From: Rhodococcus koreensis
Lineage (GTDB): Bacteria; Actinomycetota; Actinomycetes; Mycobacteriales; Mycobacteriaceae
Assembly: GCF_900105905.1 (NCBI RefSeq)
Contig: NZ_FNSV01000005.1
Coordinates: forward strand, 5,518,001-5,582,000
Reading direction: 5' to 3'
Length of the DNA stretch: 64,000 nucleotides
Under the pieces are notes generated by a model. The model was given only the letters and a program-made list of their open reading frames with translations, searched no databases and had not been told where the DNA came from. The position numbers and the translations under genes were made by a program. Below are positions 26,366 through 35,724 of this stretch, one piece after another (within the stretch, counting starts at the first letter, position 1; every line of letters begins with the position of its first letter).

Positions 26366-28237
26366 TCACCGAGTCCGCGCGCCGAGTAGGTCCGCCGTTC
26401 TCCGCAACCGCATCAGCACCTGCAGGTCGAGTGCCTTGTCGGGGTCGCGCCAGTCCGGGCCGAGGAGGCGATCGATCGCGTCGAGGCGTTGATACAGGGT
26501 GTTGACGTGGACGCCGAGGCTCGACGCGGTCGCCGCGTGGTGACGGCCGTGCGCCAGATACTCCGACAGCGTTTCCAGCAGCGGCACCCCGCGTTTGGAC
26601 TGCTCCGCCATCAACGGCCCCAGCTGGGCCTCCGTCAGTTCGTCGAGGTGCTCACGCGCCAGGTGGCTCAGCAGGATCCGGTAGATGCCCAGACCGCGCG
26701 CGGAGGAGACCTCCCCCGAGCGTCCGAGGGTGTCGAGCACGTCGACGGTCTGCTGCGCTTCGACGTACGCGTGGGCGAGCGCCTTCGCACCGCGCGCAGG
26801 TTCCGCGATACCGATCGTCGCGTCGAGCCGCCCGGAGGTGAACACCGCCTGGACGGACGCGGAGTTCTTGGCGGGGACGACGGCCAGTGCGCGGGAGCCG
26901 TGTTCCGCCGCAACGGTTCCAGGTGGGAGCGGCAAGTTTTCGAGGGCAGTGCGGATGGACGTGTCCGGCCCGGCGGCGGTCGCCACCGCGATGCAGTACG
27001 TCGTGTCGGGGTTCAGACCGGCCAACCGCAGTTGCCTGCGTTCGTCCTGCTCGGTGGCGGCCGGATGCGTCAGCAGGTCGACGAGAAACGCGTCCCGTGC
27101 GCGACGCGTCGCCTCACCGGCCGCGCGTTCCTCGGCGAGCGACAGTGCGATCGCCGGTGCGGCCCGTTCGAGCAGCAGACGCGTGGTCGGCTGCTCCGCG
27201 CCCAGGGACAGCAGCGCGCCGAGCATCTCCCCGGCCGCCGCGACGCGTTGCGCCAGCACCCCGCGTCGTGCGATGTGGTCCTTCCCGCCTGCGCGCAATT
27301 CGCGGACCGCCGCCGTCACATCGTCCGCGTGCGGCATCAGTTCCGCCGGTAACGCAGATTCGTCCAGCACGAAATATGCCGGTTGCCGGGAGAGTTGAGC
27401 GACCTCTTGCACCAGGCGCTGCACTCCCGCGCCGAGTAGCACCACCTGGGTCAGCGTCCGGTCCCACTGCAGAATCTGCTCGAGTTCGTTCGTGCGCTGC
27501 GACAATTCGGCGTTCACCGCTTCGAGCCGTGCGACAGTGTCTCGGTCGCGTTCCAGCGAGCGCACGTTCTCGATCGCGATCGCCGCATGCGCCGCCAGCG
27601 CCGACAACAGCGCGATCTCGGATTCGGTGAACGCCCGCTCCTGACGCTTGCACGCGAACAACGCACCGATGACGCGGTCGGCGACGCGGAGGGGGACCCC
27701 GAGCAGGCCGCGCATGTTCTCCGACCGCGCCGCGCTGTCGGCTCCCGTGATGTGCCGGAAGGCCGGTTCGCTCTGGTAGTCGGGGGTCCACTCCGGTGCG
27801 GACCGGCGGACGATCAGGCCCACGAGTCCTTCGTCCAGTGCCAGCCGGATGCCGACGAGATTCGGGGTCAGCGCCCCGCTGGTGACTTCGATGACGAATT
27901 CCTCGTCGTAGACCGATCCCATGTAGGCGAGATCCACCCCGAGCAGTTGCCGCGCCTGGTCGACCACCTCCTGCAGCAGCGCCCGGTCGTCGCGGACCGT
28001 CGTCAGCCGGACCGCGATGTCGTTGAGCGCCGCCAGTTCCCTGCTGCGCTGCCGGCGCTGGTCGAGCTGTGCCCGCAGCCGCAGCGCGGCGTTGGCCTCC
28101 CGTTCGACCGTCGCCCGGTCGGACGGGGTGGAGCCGTCGATCAGCGTGCGCCGGAGGGTCTCGAGTTCGTCGAGGGGTGCGTCGTCGAGCAGCAGTTCCA
28201 TCCAGCCACGATCGGCAGTACTCACTGGTGTCTCCAT
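26366..28237 (-). CDS. GAF-domain PucR-type transcriptional regulator
   Basis: 623 residues. N-terminal coiled stretch (about 45-80), a GAF sensor domain about 80-230 (LAALNDIAVRLTTVRDDRAL through FTESEIALLSALAAHAAIAI), a second coil and a C-terminal PucR HTH (HHAATASSLGVHVNTLYQRL, then DAIDRLLGPDWRD). Such regulators often control CoA-dependent catabolic genes. The annotated ATG has AGGA four bases upstream; a GTG at 28225 with GGAG six bases away is an equally good start. Divergent from the FAD-linked oxidase, its likely target. The end nearly touches the convergent tetR. Confidence 0.85.
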   Translation of the reverse strand: METPVSTADRGWMELLLDDAPLDELETLRRTLIDGSTPSDRATVEREANAALRLRAQLDQRRQRSRELAALNDIAVRLTTVRDDRALLQEVVDQARQLLGVDLAYMGSVYDEEFVIEVTSGALTPNLVGIRLALDEGLVGLIVRRSAPEWTPDYQSEPAFRHITGADSAARSENMRGLLGVPLRVADRVIGALFACKRQERAFTESEIALLSALAAHAAIAIENVRSLERDRDTVARLEAVNAELSQRTNELEQILQWDRTLTQVVLLGAGVQRLVQEVAQLSRQPAYFVLDESALPAELMPHADDVTAAVRELRAGGKDHIARRGVLAQRVAAAGEMLGALLSLGAEQPTTRLLLERAAPAIALSLAEERAAGEATRRARDAFLVDLLTHPAATEQDERRQLRLAGLNPDTTYCIAVATAAGPDTSIRTALENLPLPPGTVAAEHGSRALAVVPAKNSASVQAVFTSGRLDATIGIAEPARGAKALAHAYVEAQQTVDVLDTLGRSGEVSSARGLGIYRILLSHLAREHLDELTEAQLGPLMAEQSKRGVPLLETLSEYLAHGRHHAATASSLGVHVNTLYQRLDAIDRLLGPDWRDPDKALDLQVLMRLRRTADLLGARTR

Positions 28238-28342
28238 CCATGGATTCCTGGATTTGATAGATGGAATCTACATTGGCCGAGATCCAGATCACAGCTACGT
28301 TTGAACCATCACCTTCTCGCCCGCAAAGGACTGGTTTTCGTC

Positions 28343-29719
28343 ATGTTGATCGATGCACTGTTGGCAGCCCTTCCGGCGGATCGTGTCGTGCGCGACCCCG
28401 ACGTCGTCGCCCGGTACCAGCACGACGAGGCGGAGTGGGCGCCGTACGCGGCGCCGCTCGCCGTCGTCCGGCCCCGAACGGCGCTCGAAGTCCAGGCCGT
28501 CGTGCGCGCCTGCCTCGAGCACGACACCGCCGTCGTTACGCGGGGCGCCGGCACCGGCCTGTCCGGCGGGGCGAACGCGACCGACGGCTGCGTCGTCCTC
28601 GCGCTCGAGGGTATGAACGCGATCAAGGAGATCGATCCCCTCGAGCGGTACGCCGTCGTCGAACCCGGCGTGGTGAACGATCACCTCCGGGCAGCGTGCG
28701 CCGAACACGGACTCTGGTATCCGCCGGACCCGGCCAGCGCGCCGTGGTCGACGATCGGAGGGAACGTCGCCACCAACGCGGGCGGACTGTGCTGCGTCAA
28801 GTACGGCGTCACCCGTGACTACGTGCTCGGAATGCAGATCGTCACCGGCACAGGTGAACTCGTGCGCCTCGGACGCAAGACCGCCAAGGGGGTGGCCGGC
28901 TACGACCTGGCGGGTCTGATGGTCGGGTCCGAAGGAACGCTCGGCGTCATCACCGAAATCACGGTCAAGTTGCGCCCGCTGCAAGACCCGCAGCGCACGG
29001 TGGCCGGCTACTTCGATTCCATCGTCGACGCGGGCCGGGCCGTCAGCGCGGTGGCCGCGGCGGGGCTCACCCCGTCGGCGCTCGAATTGGTGGACAGGCA
29101 GTGCCTCATCGCCGTCGATGCGTGGAAGAAGATGGGACTGTCGGTGGAGGCGAACGTCGTTCTCCTCGGCCGCATCGACACCGCGGGCGTCATCGGCGAC
29201 CAGGAGGCGGAGAAGATGCTGTCGTGCTTCGACGAGGCCGGAGCCACGTGGTCTGCCGTGTCCACCGACCAGGAGGAGGCGGATGCGTTGTTCGCCGCGC
29301 GCCGCCTGGCCTACCCGGCGATGGAGCGGCTCGGACCGGTTCTCACCGAAGACGTGTGCGTTCCGAAACGGGCTGTCCCCGAGATGCTTGCACGCATCGA
29401 ACAGATCGGCATCGCCCACGAGACCACGATCGCCAACATCGCACACGCCGGCGACGGAAACCTGCACCCGTTGCTCATCACACCCCGCGACGACGAGCCT
29501 GCCCGCGCCCGCGCGCAGGCCGCCTTCGCGGAAATCATCGACGCCGCACTCGAACTCGGTGGCACCGTCACCGGTGAACACGGTGTCGGTCTGCTGAAGA
29601 TGGAAGGTCTTGCCCAGGAACTCGATCCGGTCGTGCTGGACATGCACCGATCGGTGAAGAACGCCCTCGACCCGCACGGAATCCTGAACCCGGGAAAGGT
29701 CTTTGCCCCGGGCCCGTGA
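28343..29719 (+). CDS. FAD-linked oxidase (glycolate oxidase GlcD/D-lactate dehydrogenase-like)
   Basis: 458 residues. VAO-type FAD-binding domain: RGAGTGLSGGANATDGCVVL (pyrophosphate loop), STIGGNVATNAGGLCCVKYG, VGSEGTLGVITEITVKL. C-terminal FAD-oxidase domain ends with NIAHAGDGNLHPLL and GTVTGEHGVGLLK, hallmarks of GlcD and D-2-hydroxyacid dehydrogenases. It oxidises a 2-hydroxy acid (glycolate, D-lactate or D-2-hydroxyglutarate) to the keto acid. No GlcE or GlcF partner is adjacent, which favours a stand-alone D-lactate or D-2-hydroxy-acid dehydrogenase. ATG at 28343 chosen over the long frame that overlaps the regulator. Confidence 0.88.
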   Translation: MLIDALLAALPADRVVRDPDVVARYQHDEAEWAPYAAPLAVVRPRTALEVQAVVRACLEHDTAVVTRGAGTGLSGGANATDGCVVLALEGMNAIKEIDPLERYAVVEPGVVNDHLRAACAEHGLWYPPDPASAPWSTIGGNVATNAGGLCCVKYGVTRDYVLGMQIVTGTGELVRLGRKTAKGVAGYDLAGLMVGSEGTLGVITEITVKLRPLQDPQRTVAGYFDSIVDAGRAVSAVAAAGLTPSALELVDRQCLIAVDAWKKMGLSVEANVVLLGRIDTAGVIGDQEAEKMLSCFDEAGATWSAVSTDQEEADALFAARRLAYPAMERLGPVLTEDVCVPKRAVPEMLARIEQIGIAHETTIANIAHAGDGNLHPLLITPRDDEPARARAQAAFAEIIDAALELGGTVTGEHGVGLLKMEGLAQELDPVVLDMHRSVKNALDPHGILNPGKVFAPGP

Positions 29720-29755
29720 GTACTTGTTAACCGCCGGCGGTTAACAAGTACTCAC
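29716..29755. terminator. 40-bp perfect palindrome, bidirectional terminator
   Basis: GTGAGTACTTGTTAACCGCC followed directly by its exact reverse complement, with no loop. It overlaps the stop codon of the FAD-linked oxidase and ends 10 bp before the metE stop on the opposite strand. In RNA it would form a long hairpin in both directions, so it should end both converging transcripts. Perfect symmetry over 20 bp per arm suggests a mobile or conserved repeat rather than chance. Confidence 0.85.
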
Positions 29756-29765
29756 AGGGGGTGTG

Positions 29766-32027
29766 TCAGAGGCCGGCGCGGACCAGCTTCGCGGCGTCGA
29801 CGAGGTTACGCAGCGACGCCTCCACCTCCACCGGACTGCGGGTCTTCAATCCGCAGTCCGGGTTGACCCACAACCGTTCCGCCGGAACCGCTTCGAGCGC
29901 CTCCTTCAGCGAGGCTGCGATCTCCTCCACGCTCGGCACGCGCGGGGAGTGGATGTCGTAGACACCCGGGCCGACGCCGAGATCGAACCCGACGGCGTTC
30001 AGGTCACCCAGGACCTCCATGTGCGAGCGGGCCGCCTCGATCGACGTCACATCCGCGTCCAGGTTCGCGATGGCGTCGATGACCTCACCGAACTCCGAGT
30101 AGCACAGGTGGGTGTGGATCTGCGTCGAGTCCGCGACCCCCGAGGTCGCGAGCCGGAACGCCCCCACGGACCAGTCCAGGTAGGCGGTCTGCTCGGCCGC
30201 CCGCAGCGGCAGGAGTTCGCGCAGTGCGGGCTCGTCGACCTGGACGATCCGGATCCCGGCGCCCTGCAGGTCGACCGTCTCGTCGCGGATGGCGAGGGCC
30301 ACCTGGTTCGCCGAGTCCGCGAGCGGCTGGTCGTCGCGCACGAACGACCACGCCAGGATGGTCACCGGACCGGTGAGCATGCCTTTGACCGGGCGCTGGG
30401 TGAGGGACTGGGCGTAGGTGATCCAGCTGACGGTCATCGGGTTCGGACGGCGCACGTCGCCGTAGAGGATCGGCGGACGGACGCACCGGGACCCGTACGA
30501 CTGCACCCAGCCGTTCTCGGTGGCGAAGAACCCGTCCAACTGCTCGGCGAAGTACTGCACCATGTCGTTGCGTTCCGGCTCGCCGTGCACGAGGACGTCG
30601 AGGCCCAGTTCCTCCTGCAGCGCAACGACATCGGCGATCTCGGCGCGCATCCGGATCAGGTACTCGGCGTCGTCGATCTCACCCTTGCGCAGCGCGGCTC
30701 GCGCCACCCGGATCGCGGTGGTCTGCGGGTAGGAGCCGATGGTGGTGGTCGGTAGCAGCGGCAACTCCAGCGCGGCCTGGGCCGGGCGGCGCTGATCGGC
30801 GGGGGAGCGGCCGGGGTCGGAGGCCAGGATCGTTTCCAGCCGGGCGCGGATTGCGTTGTCGCGCAGCCGCGGGTCGGTGGTGCGGGTCGAGGCCGCCGCC
30901 CGGGCCAGCGCGAACTCCTCGTCCACCGTCTCCCGGCCCTCGGTGAGCGCGGTGGCCAGCGTGACCACCTCGCGGACCTTCTCGGTGCCGAACGCCAGCC
31001 ACGACCGCAGCGCCTTGTCCACGTTCTTCTCGGCCTGCAGGGTGTACGGGACGTGCAGCAGCGAGCAGGAGGTGGACACCGCCAGCGATCCGGTGCTGCC
31101 GAGCAGGGTGCCGAGGGTGGTCAGGGCGTTTTCGAGGTCGGTGCGCCAGATGTTGCGCCCGTCCACGACACCGGCGACGACGTGCTTGCGGGTCAGTTCG
31201 GGAACCGCGGCGAGGGTGTCGGATCCGGCGACCAGATCGACGGCGATGCCCTCGACCCCGGTCGAGGCGATCGCGGGCAGGGCGTCGCCGAGGCTGCCGA
31301 AGTAGGACGCCAGCAGGATCGCGGGACGGGTTTCGACGGCGGACAGCTGGTCGTAGACGCGCTTGGCGGTGGCGATCTCCTCCGGGGTGCGGTCGGCGAC
31401 CAGGGCCGGTTCGTCGATCTGCACCCACTCGGCGCCGGCGTCGTGGAGCTGGGTCAGCAGATCCGCATACAACGGCACCAGCTCATCGATCCGATCCAGC
31501 AGCGGCGCCTCCGAGCCGACGGCCTTCGACAGCAGCAGGAACGTCACCGGACCCACGATCACCGGGCGGGCCGCGATGCCGAGTTCGAGGGCCTCACCGA
31601 GTTCGCCGAGCACCTTCGACGCATCCAGGGCGAACGAGGTGGACGGGGTGATTTCGGGGACGAGGTAGTGGTAGTTGGTGTCGAACCACTTCGTCATCTC
31701 CAGCGGGGTGACGCTGTCGGTGCCGCGAGCGGCGGCGAAGTACCGGTCGAGGTCGTCGTCGATGCCGGCGACACGGTCGGGCAGGGCGCCGAGCAGGACG
31801 GCGGTGTCGAGGACCTGGTCGTAGTACGAGAACGTGTTGACCGGGATCGAATCGAGCCCGGCATCGCGCAGGTCGGTCCAGGTCTGCCGGCGCAGGTCGG
31901 CGCCGACCGCGGCCAGGGCGGCGGCGTCGGCGCGGCCCGCCCAGTAGGCCTCGACGACCTTCTTGAGTTCGCGGTTCCGACCGATACGAGGTGATCCCAG
32001 TACGGTCGCGGTGAAGAGGGTGGTCAC
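29766..32027 (-). CDS. metE: Cobalamin-independent methionine synthase
   Basis: 753 residues from the GTG at 32027 (GGAG eight bases upstream), matching MetE lengths of about 755-760. It transfers methyl from 5-methyltetrahydropteroyl-triglutamate to homocysteine. N-terminal FTATVLGSPRIGRNRELKK; C-terminal catalytic barrel starts near TTTIGSYPQT; zinc ligands visible in HTHLCYSEFGE and VNPDCGLKTR. Preceded by a cobalamin riboswitch, which fits: when B12 is present the B12-dependent MetH is used and MetE is switched off. Monocistronic, ending at the shared palindrome. Confidence 0.95.
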   Translation of the reverse strand: MTTLFTATVLGSPRIGRNRELKKVVEAYWAGRADAAALAAVGADLRRQTWTDLRDAGLDSIPVNTFSYYDQVLDTAVLLGALPDRVAGIDDDLDRYFAAARGTDSVTPLEMTKWFDTNYHYLVPEITPSTSFALDASKVLGELGEALELGIAARPVIVGPVTFLLLSKAVGSEAPLLDRIDELVPLYADLLTQLHDAGAEWVQIDEPALVADRTPEEIATAKRVYDQLSAVETRPAILLASYFGSLGDALPAIASTGVEGIAVDLVAGSDTLAAVPELTRKHVVAGVVDGRNIWRTDLENALTTLGTLLGSTGSLAVSTSCSLLHVPYTLQAEKNVDKALRSWLAFGTEKVREVVTLATALTEGRETVDEEFALARAAASTRTTDPRLRDNAIRARLETILASDPGRSPADQRRPAQAALELPLLPTTTIGSYPQTTAIRVARAALRKGEIDDAEYLIRMRAEIADVVALQEELGLDVLVHGEPERNDMVQYFAEQLDGFFATENGWVQSYGSRCVRPPILYGDVRRPNPMTVSWITYAQSLTQRPVKGMLTGPVTILAWSFVRDDQPLADSANQVALAIRDETVDLQGAGIRIVQVDEPALRELLPLRAAEQTAYLDWSVGAFRLATSGVADSTQIHTHLCYSEFGEVIDAIANLDADVTSIEAARSHMEVLGDLNAVGFDLGVGPGVYDIHSPRVPSVEEIAASLKEALEAVPAERLWVNPDCGLKTRSPVEVEASLRNLVDAAKLVRAGL

Positions 32028-32154
32028 GGTGTTTCTCCAGTTGCATGCAGGGAAGGACCACCACCGGCAGAAACGAGTACACCTCTCGAGCCCGAGACAA
32101 AGCATGCTGCGACACGAGGAGGCCTACACGCCCATTCCCCGAGGCGGTGGACCG

Positions 32155-32430
32155 TCGGGCACGGCGTGCCCGACGCAGTCGGCAGGTCTTCGGACTCGCG
32201 GGCACCCGGTGGCATCCACCGGACCTAGTGGCCGTCGCTTCCCAGGCAAAATGCCCAGTGCATGATGACGGCGGTCGTTCCCACTCACCGCTGCGGGACA
32301 GTCCCGGATTCTCACCGGGTTCCCTCTCACACCCCGAGACCCCCGGAGGGATTCGCGGTGCTTCGACGCCTGGTGCGGTCTTCGGGGCTCCTCATGACCG
32401 TGCCGGGCGAACCAGCTGCACCGGTCAGCA
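32155..32430 (-). ncRNA. Cobalamin riboswitch upstream of metE
   Basis: Read on the minus strand, the leader has CCGGTGAGAATCCGGGACTG, TCCCGCAGCGGTGAG, a B12-box-like GCCACTAGG in ACGGCCACTAGGTCCGG, and the closing GAGTCCGAAGACCTGCC, all characteristic blocks of AdoCbl riboswitches in this order. It lies 130 bp upstream of the metE start on the same strand. Exact ends are approximate. Expected action: B12 binding blocks metE expression. Confidence 0.9.
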
Positions 32431-32631
32431 TAGGGGACAACCCCGTCCGGGTGGGACACCACACCCGCTTCCCAGGGGAGACGTTCGGCTGAGGATCCCT
32501 CCATTCATCGCGGTGTCGCATGTGTGGTTTCTCCATAGTTTCGAGCTGATCCGACTCATAGAGTGGTCCACGTCACGTCACGTCACGTCGCCCGGTCGGG
32601 CGCGCCCACTCTTCAGGAAGCCGAGACATTC

Positions 32632-33981
32632 ATGTCGCCTGTACTGCAGAAACCCGAGATCGAGGCGAGGGTGGTCCGGAAGGTCGCCCGGCGGCTCATT
32701 CCGTTCCTCGGCCTGGCCTATTTCGTCAACTACCTCGACCGGACCAATATCGGGCTGGCGAAGTTGACCATGAGCGCGGAACTCGGCCTCACCGAGACGA
32801 TGTTCGGCCTGGCCTCCGGGCTGTTCTTCATCGGGTATCTCCTGTTCGAGGTGCCGAGCAATCTCGCGCTGCACAGGTTCGGGGCACGCCGCTGGATCGC
32901 CCGGATCATGCTCACGTGGGGGATCATCGCGGCCGCCATGGCCTTCGTGCCCAATGTGGGATCGCTGTACGGGTTGCGCATGCTGCTGGGTATCGCCGAG
33001 GCCGGCTTCTTCCCGGGGGTCCTGCTCTACCTGACCCTGTGGTTTCCCCGCGCCTACCGGGTCCGGCTGATGGGCCTGTTCCTTCTCGCGCTCCCGGTGT
33101 CGTCGGCGCTCGGGGCACCGTTGTCGAGCGCCATCATCCAATACTGGGACGGCCTGTTCGGACTGTCCGGTTGGCGCGTGATGTTCTTGATCGAGGGGAT
33201 ACCCGCCGTCCTGCTCGCGGTGGTCACCTGGTTCTACCTCACGGACCGGCCGTCGCAGGCCACGTGGCTGGATGAGGACGAAAAGGTGTGGCTCACTCGC
33301 GAACTCGAATCCGAGGCTTCGGAATCCGGTTCCCACGGGTCGGTGCGCCGGGCGCTGACGGATTCCCGCGTGTGGATGCTGGGCCTCGTCTACTTCGGGA
33401 TCACCTACGGGCTGTACTCGCTCAGCTTCTTCCTGCCCAGCATCGTCGCCGGTTTCAAGAAGACGTTCGCCACCGATTTCTCGCTGTTCACCACCGGGTT
33501 GATCGTCGCGGTTCCGTTCGCGGTCGGCGCCGTCGCAATGGTGTTGTGGAGCAGGCACTCCGACCGGACGGGTGAGCGGATCTGGCACGTCGCCGTCCCC
33601 ACCCTGATCGGAGCCGTCTCCATCCCGGTCGCCCTGTACATGCAGTCGCCGCTCACGACGATGATCGCGGTCACCGTCAACGCGGTCGGTGTGTTCTGCG
33701 CACTGCCCGTGTTCTGGTACCTGCCCAGCACATTCCTGACCGGTGCCGGCGCCGCGGCAGGCATCGCCGTCGTCAACTCGGTGGGCAACCTGAGCGGTTT
33801 CGGGGCCCCGTACGTCACCGGGTGGCTGTTCGACGCCACCGGGAACTCGCGCGCCGGCCTGTGGGTCGTGGGGGCGGTCATGCTCGTCGCCGTGATGCTG
33901 GTTCTCATCCTCAGATCCCGGGTAAGTGCCACGCGCAGTACCGAAGACGCAGAGACCCGCGTGGTCACCGCGAGTCGTTGA
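32632..33981 (+). CDS. MFS transporter, ACS (anion:cation symporter) type
   Basis: 449 residues with about twelve transmembrane helices in two halves joined by a hydrophilic loop near residues 190-230. The first helix region RRLIPFLGLAYFVNYLDRTNI and GYLLFEVPSNLALHRFGARRWI are hallmark sequences of the ACS family (phthalate, tartrate, hexuronate, 4-hydroxyphenylacetate permeases). Imports an organic anion with protons. ATG at 32632 is used; an in-frame GTG at 32563 would add 23 residues encoded by a CGTCA pentanucleotide repeat and is unlikely. No catabolic genes for a recognisable anion lie next to it. Confidence 0.85.
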   Translation: MSPVLQKPEIEARVVRKVARRLIPFLGLAYFVNYLDRTNIGLAKLTMSAELGLTETMFGLASGLFFIGYLLFEVPSNLALHRFGARRWIARIMLTWGIIAAAMAFVPNVGSLYGLRMLLGIAEAGFFPGVLLYLTLWFPRAYRVRLMGLFLLALPVSSALGAPLSSAIIQYWDGLFGLSGWRVMFLIEGIPAVLLAVVTWFYLTDRPSQATWLDEDEKVWLTRELESEASESGSHGSVRRALTDSRVWMLGLVYFGITYGLYSLSFFLPSIVAGFKKTFATDFSLFTTGLIVAVPFAVGAVAMVLWSRHSDRTGERIWHVAVPTLIGAVSIPVALYMQSPLTTMIAVTVNAVGVFCALPVFWYLPSTFLTGAGAAAGIAVVNSVGNLSGFGAPYVTGWLFDATGNSRAGLWVVGAVMLVAVMLVLILRSRVSATRSTEDAETRVVTASR

Positions 33982-33995
33982 GCATGCGCCCGGGG

Positions 33996-34469
33996 TCAGC
34001 GCTCCTCGGCGATCCGCTCGAGCAGTGGGCGGGTCCGGTAGGGGATGGCGTCACGCATGGCGACGGACACCGTGGTGCGCTCGATCCCGGGCACGGCGAG
34101 GATGAGGCCGGCGACGCGGTACAGGTCGTCGGCATCGACGGCGACCACGCCGATGTGCAGGTCTGCCGCTCCGGAGATGCCGACGACCTCGACGACCTCG
34201 GCGATGTCCCGCAGGTGTTCGATGACGTCCTCGAGGCGGTGCTGGTCGACGACCGCGGTGACGAACGCCTGCAGGGGGTATCCCAGGTCGCGGGGTGACA
34301 CGCAGCGGTCCACGGGCGCGAGCACGCGCTGCTCCTCCCAGCGAGACATTCGTGCCTGCACGGTATTCCGTGCCATCCCCAGCAGGGTCGCCAGTTGGAC
34401 GCCGGTTGCGCGGGGGGCGTCGCACAGGGCGAGCAGAAGGCGGGCATCGGTTCGATCGAGTCTCGTCAT
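33996..34469 (-). CDS. Lrp/AsnC-family regulator (BkdR-like)
   Basis: 157 residues from the ATG at 34469. N-terminal HTH LDRTDARLLLALCDAPRATG with ATLLGMARNTVQARMSRWEE, then the AsnC/RAM effector domain (AFVTAVVDQHRLEDVIEHLR...DLHIGVVAVDADDLYRVAG). Divergent from the branched-chain 2-oxoacid dehydrogenase operon with a 169-bp gap. In pseudomonads an Lrp-family BkdR activates the same operon in response to branched-chain amino acids, so the same role is inferred here. Confidence 0.88.
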   Translation of the reverse strand: MTRLDRTDARLLLALCDAPRATGVQLATLLGMARNTVQARMSRWEEQRVLAPVDRCVSPRDLGYPLQAFVTAVVDQHRLEDVIEHLRDIAEVVEVVGISGAADLHIGVVAVDADDLYRVAGLILAVPGIERTTVSVAMRDAIPYRTRPLLERIAEER

Positions 34470-34638
34470 GTAGCGCAGTATCCCACACTCTCCGTGCTGG
34501 GAGTTGGGCATTTTGCTTAATTTGATAGACAGCACTTGCGCATGCTGGATCCCGATGTTTGCATAAGTGCATCATTCTGACCGAAACGGTCACACGTGGG
34601 CGGCGGTGTTTCCCGTTCCATCCCCATTCGGAGGTTTC

Positions 34639-35724
34639 GTGTTCGACAACGATGATGTGGTGCAGCTGGTCACCGAAACCGGTGCGCGAGTGGATCATCC
34701 CGACTACTCCCGGTACGTCGACGACGTGGACGTCGCCGCGGTGCGCGCGCTGTACGAAGACCTCGTCGTGGTGCGGCGCATCGACGCGGAGGCGACTGCG
34801 CTGCAGCGGCAGGGCGAACTGGGCCTGTGGGCGCCGCTGCTGGGGCAGGAAGCGGCGCAGGTCGGGTCGGCTCGCGCCCTCGATCCCGGCGACTTCGTCT
34901 TCGCCAGCTACCGCGAACACGGGGTGGCGTATTGCCGCGGCGTCGATCCCACCCACATGCTCCGGTTCTGGCGGGGGTCGACGCACTCGGGCTGGAACCC
35001 GTTCGACTACAACATGACAACCCCGGCGATCATCGTCGGCGCGCAGGCGCTGCACGCCACCGGGTATGCGATGGGGCTGCAGTTCGACGGCTCCGACGGC
35101 GCCGCGATCACCTACTTCGGCGACGGCGCCACCAGTCAGGGCGACATCTCCGAGGCCTTCGGATTCGCCGCGAGCTTCAACGCACCGGTGGTGTTCTTCT
35201 GCCAGAACAACCAGTGGGCGATCTCCGAACCGGTCAGTCTGCAGTCGCGGGTGAGCATCGCCGCGCGGGGCCGGGGCTTCGGCGTTCCCAGTGTGCGCGT
35301 CGACGGCAACGACGTGATCGCCGTGATCGCCGTGACCCGGGCCGCGCTCGAACGGGCACGGGAAGGCAGCGGACCGACCCTGATCGAGGCCGTCACGTAC
35401 CGGATGGGCCCGCACACCACGTCCGACGACCCGACCCGGTACCGCCCGGCCGCGCTCGACGAGGAATGGAAACGCAAGGACCCCCTCGACCGCATCCGTG
35501 CGCTCCTCGAGTCGGCGGGCGCGATCGACGACGACTATCTCGCCGCGGTGCAGCAGCGCGCCGACGACACCGCCGCGGCGCTGCGCCGCGGGTGCCTCGA
35601 GACCGTCGAGCCCGAGCCGATGTCGTTGTTCGACAACGTCTACGCCGAACCCCATCCCCTCGTCGACGACGAGCGGCGCCAGTTCGCCTCCTACCTCGAC
35701 AGCTTCGAAGGGACCGACGCATGA
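34639..35724 (+). CDS. bkdA: Branched-chain 2-oxoacid dehydrogenase E1 alpha
   Basis: 361 residues starting at GTG with GGAGG four bases upstream. Thiamine diphosphate-dependent decarboxylase subunit: the TPP motif is GDGATSQGDISEAF ... CQNNQWAIS, and the phosphorylation-loop region reads VTYRMGPHTTSDDPTRYR. With E1 beta, E2 and E3 it converts the keto acids of Val, Leu and Ile to acyl-CoA, also providing starters for branched fatty acids. The MGPHTTSDDP sequence favours branched-chain over pyruvate substrates. Its stop overlaps the E1 beta start (ATGA). Confidence 0.92.
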   Translation: MFDNDDVVQLVTETGARVDHPDYSRYVDDVDVAAVRALYEDLVVVRRIDAEATALQRQGELGLWAPLLGQEAAQVGSARALDPGDFVFASYREHGVAYCRGVDPTHMLRFWRGSTHSGWNPFDYNMTTPAIIVGAQALHATGYAMGLQFDGSDGAAITYFGDGATSQGDISEAFGFAASFNAPVVFFCQNNQWAISEPVSLQSRVSIAARGRGFGVPSVRVDGNDVIAVIAVTRAALERAREGSGPTLIEAVTYRMGPHTTSDDPTRYRPAALDEEWKRKDPLDRIRALLESAGAIDDDYLAAVQQRADDTAAALRRGCLETVEPEPMSLFDNVYAEPHPLVDDERRQFASYLDSFEGTDA

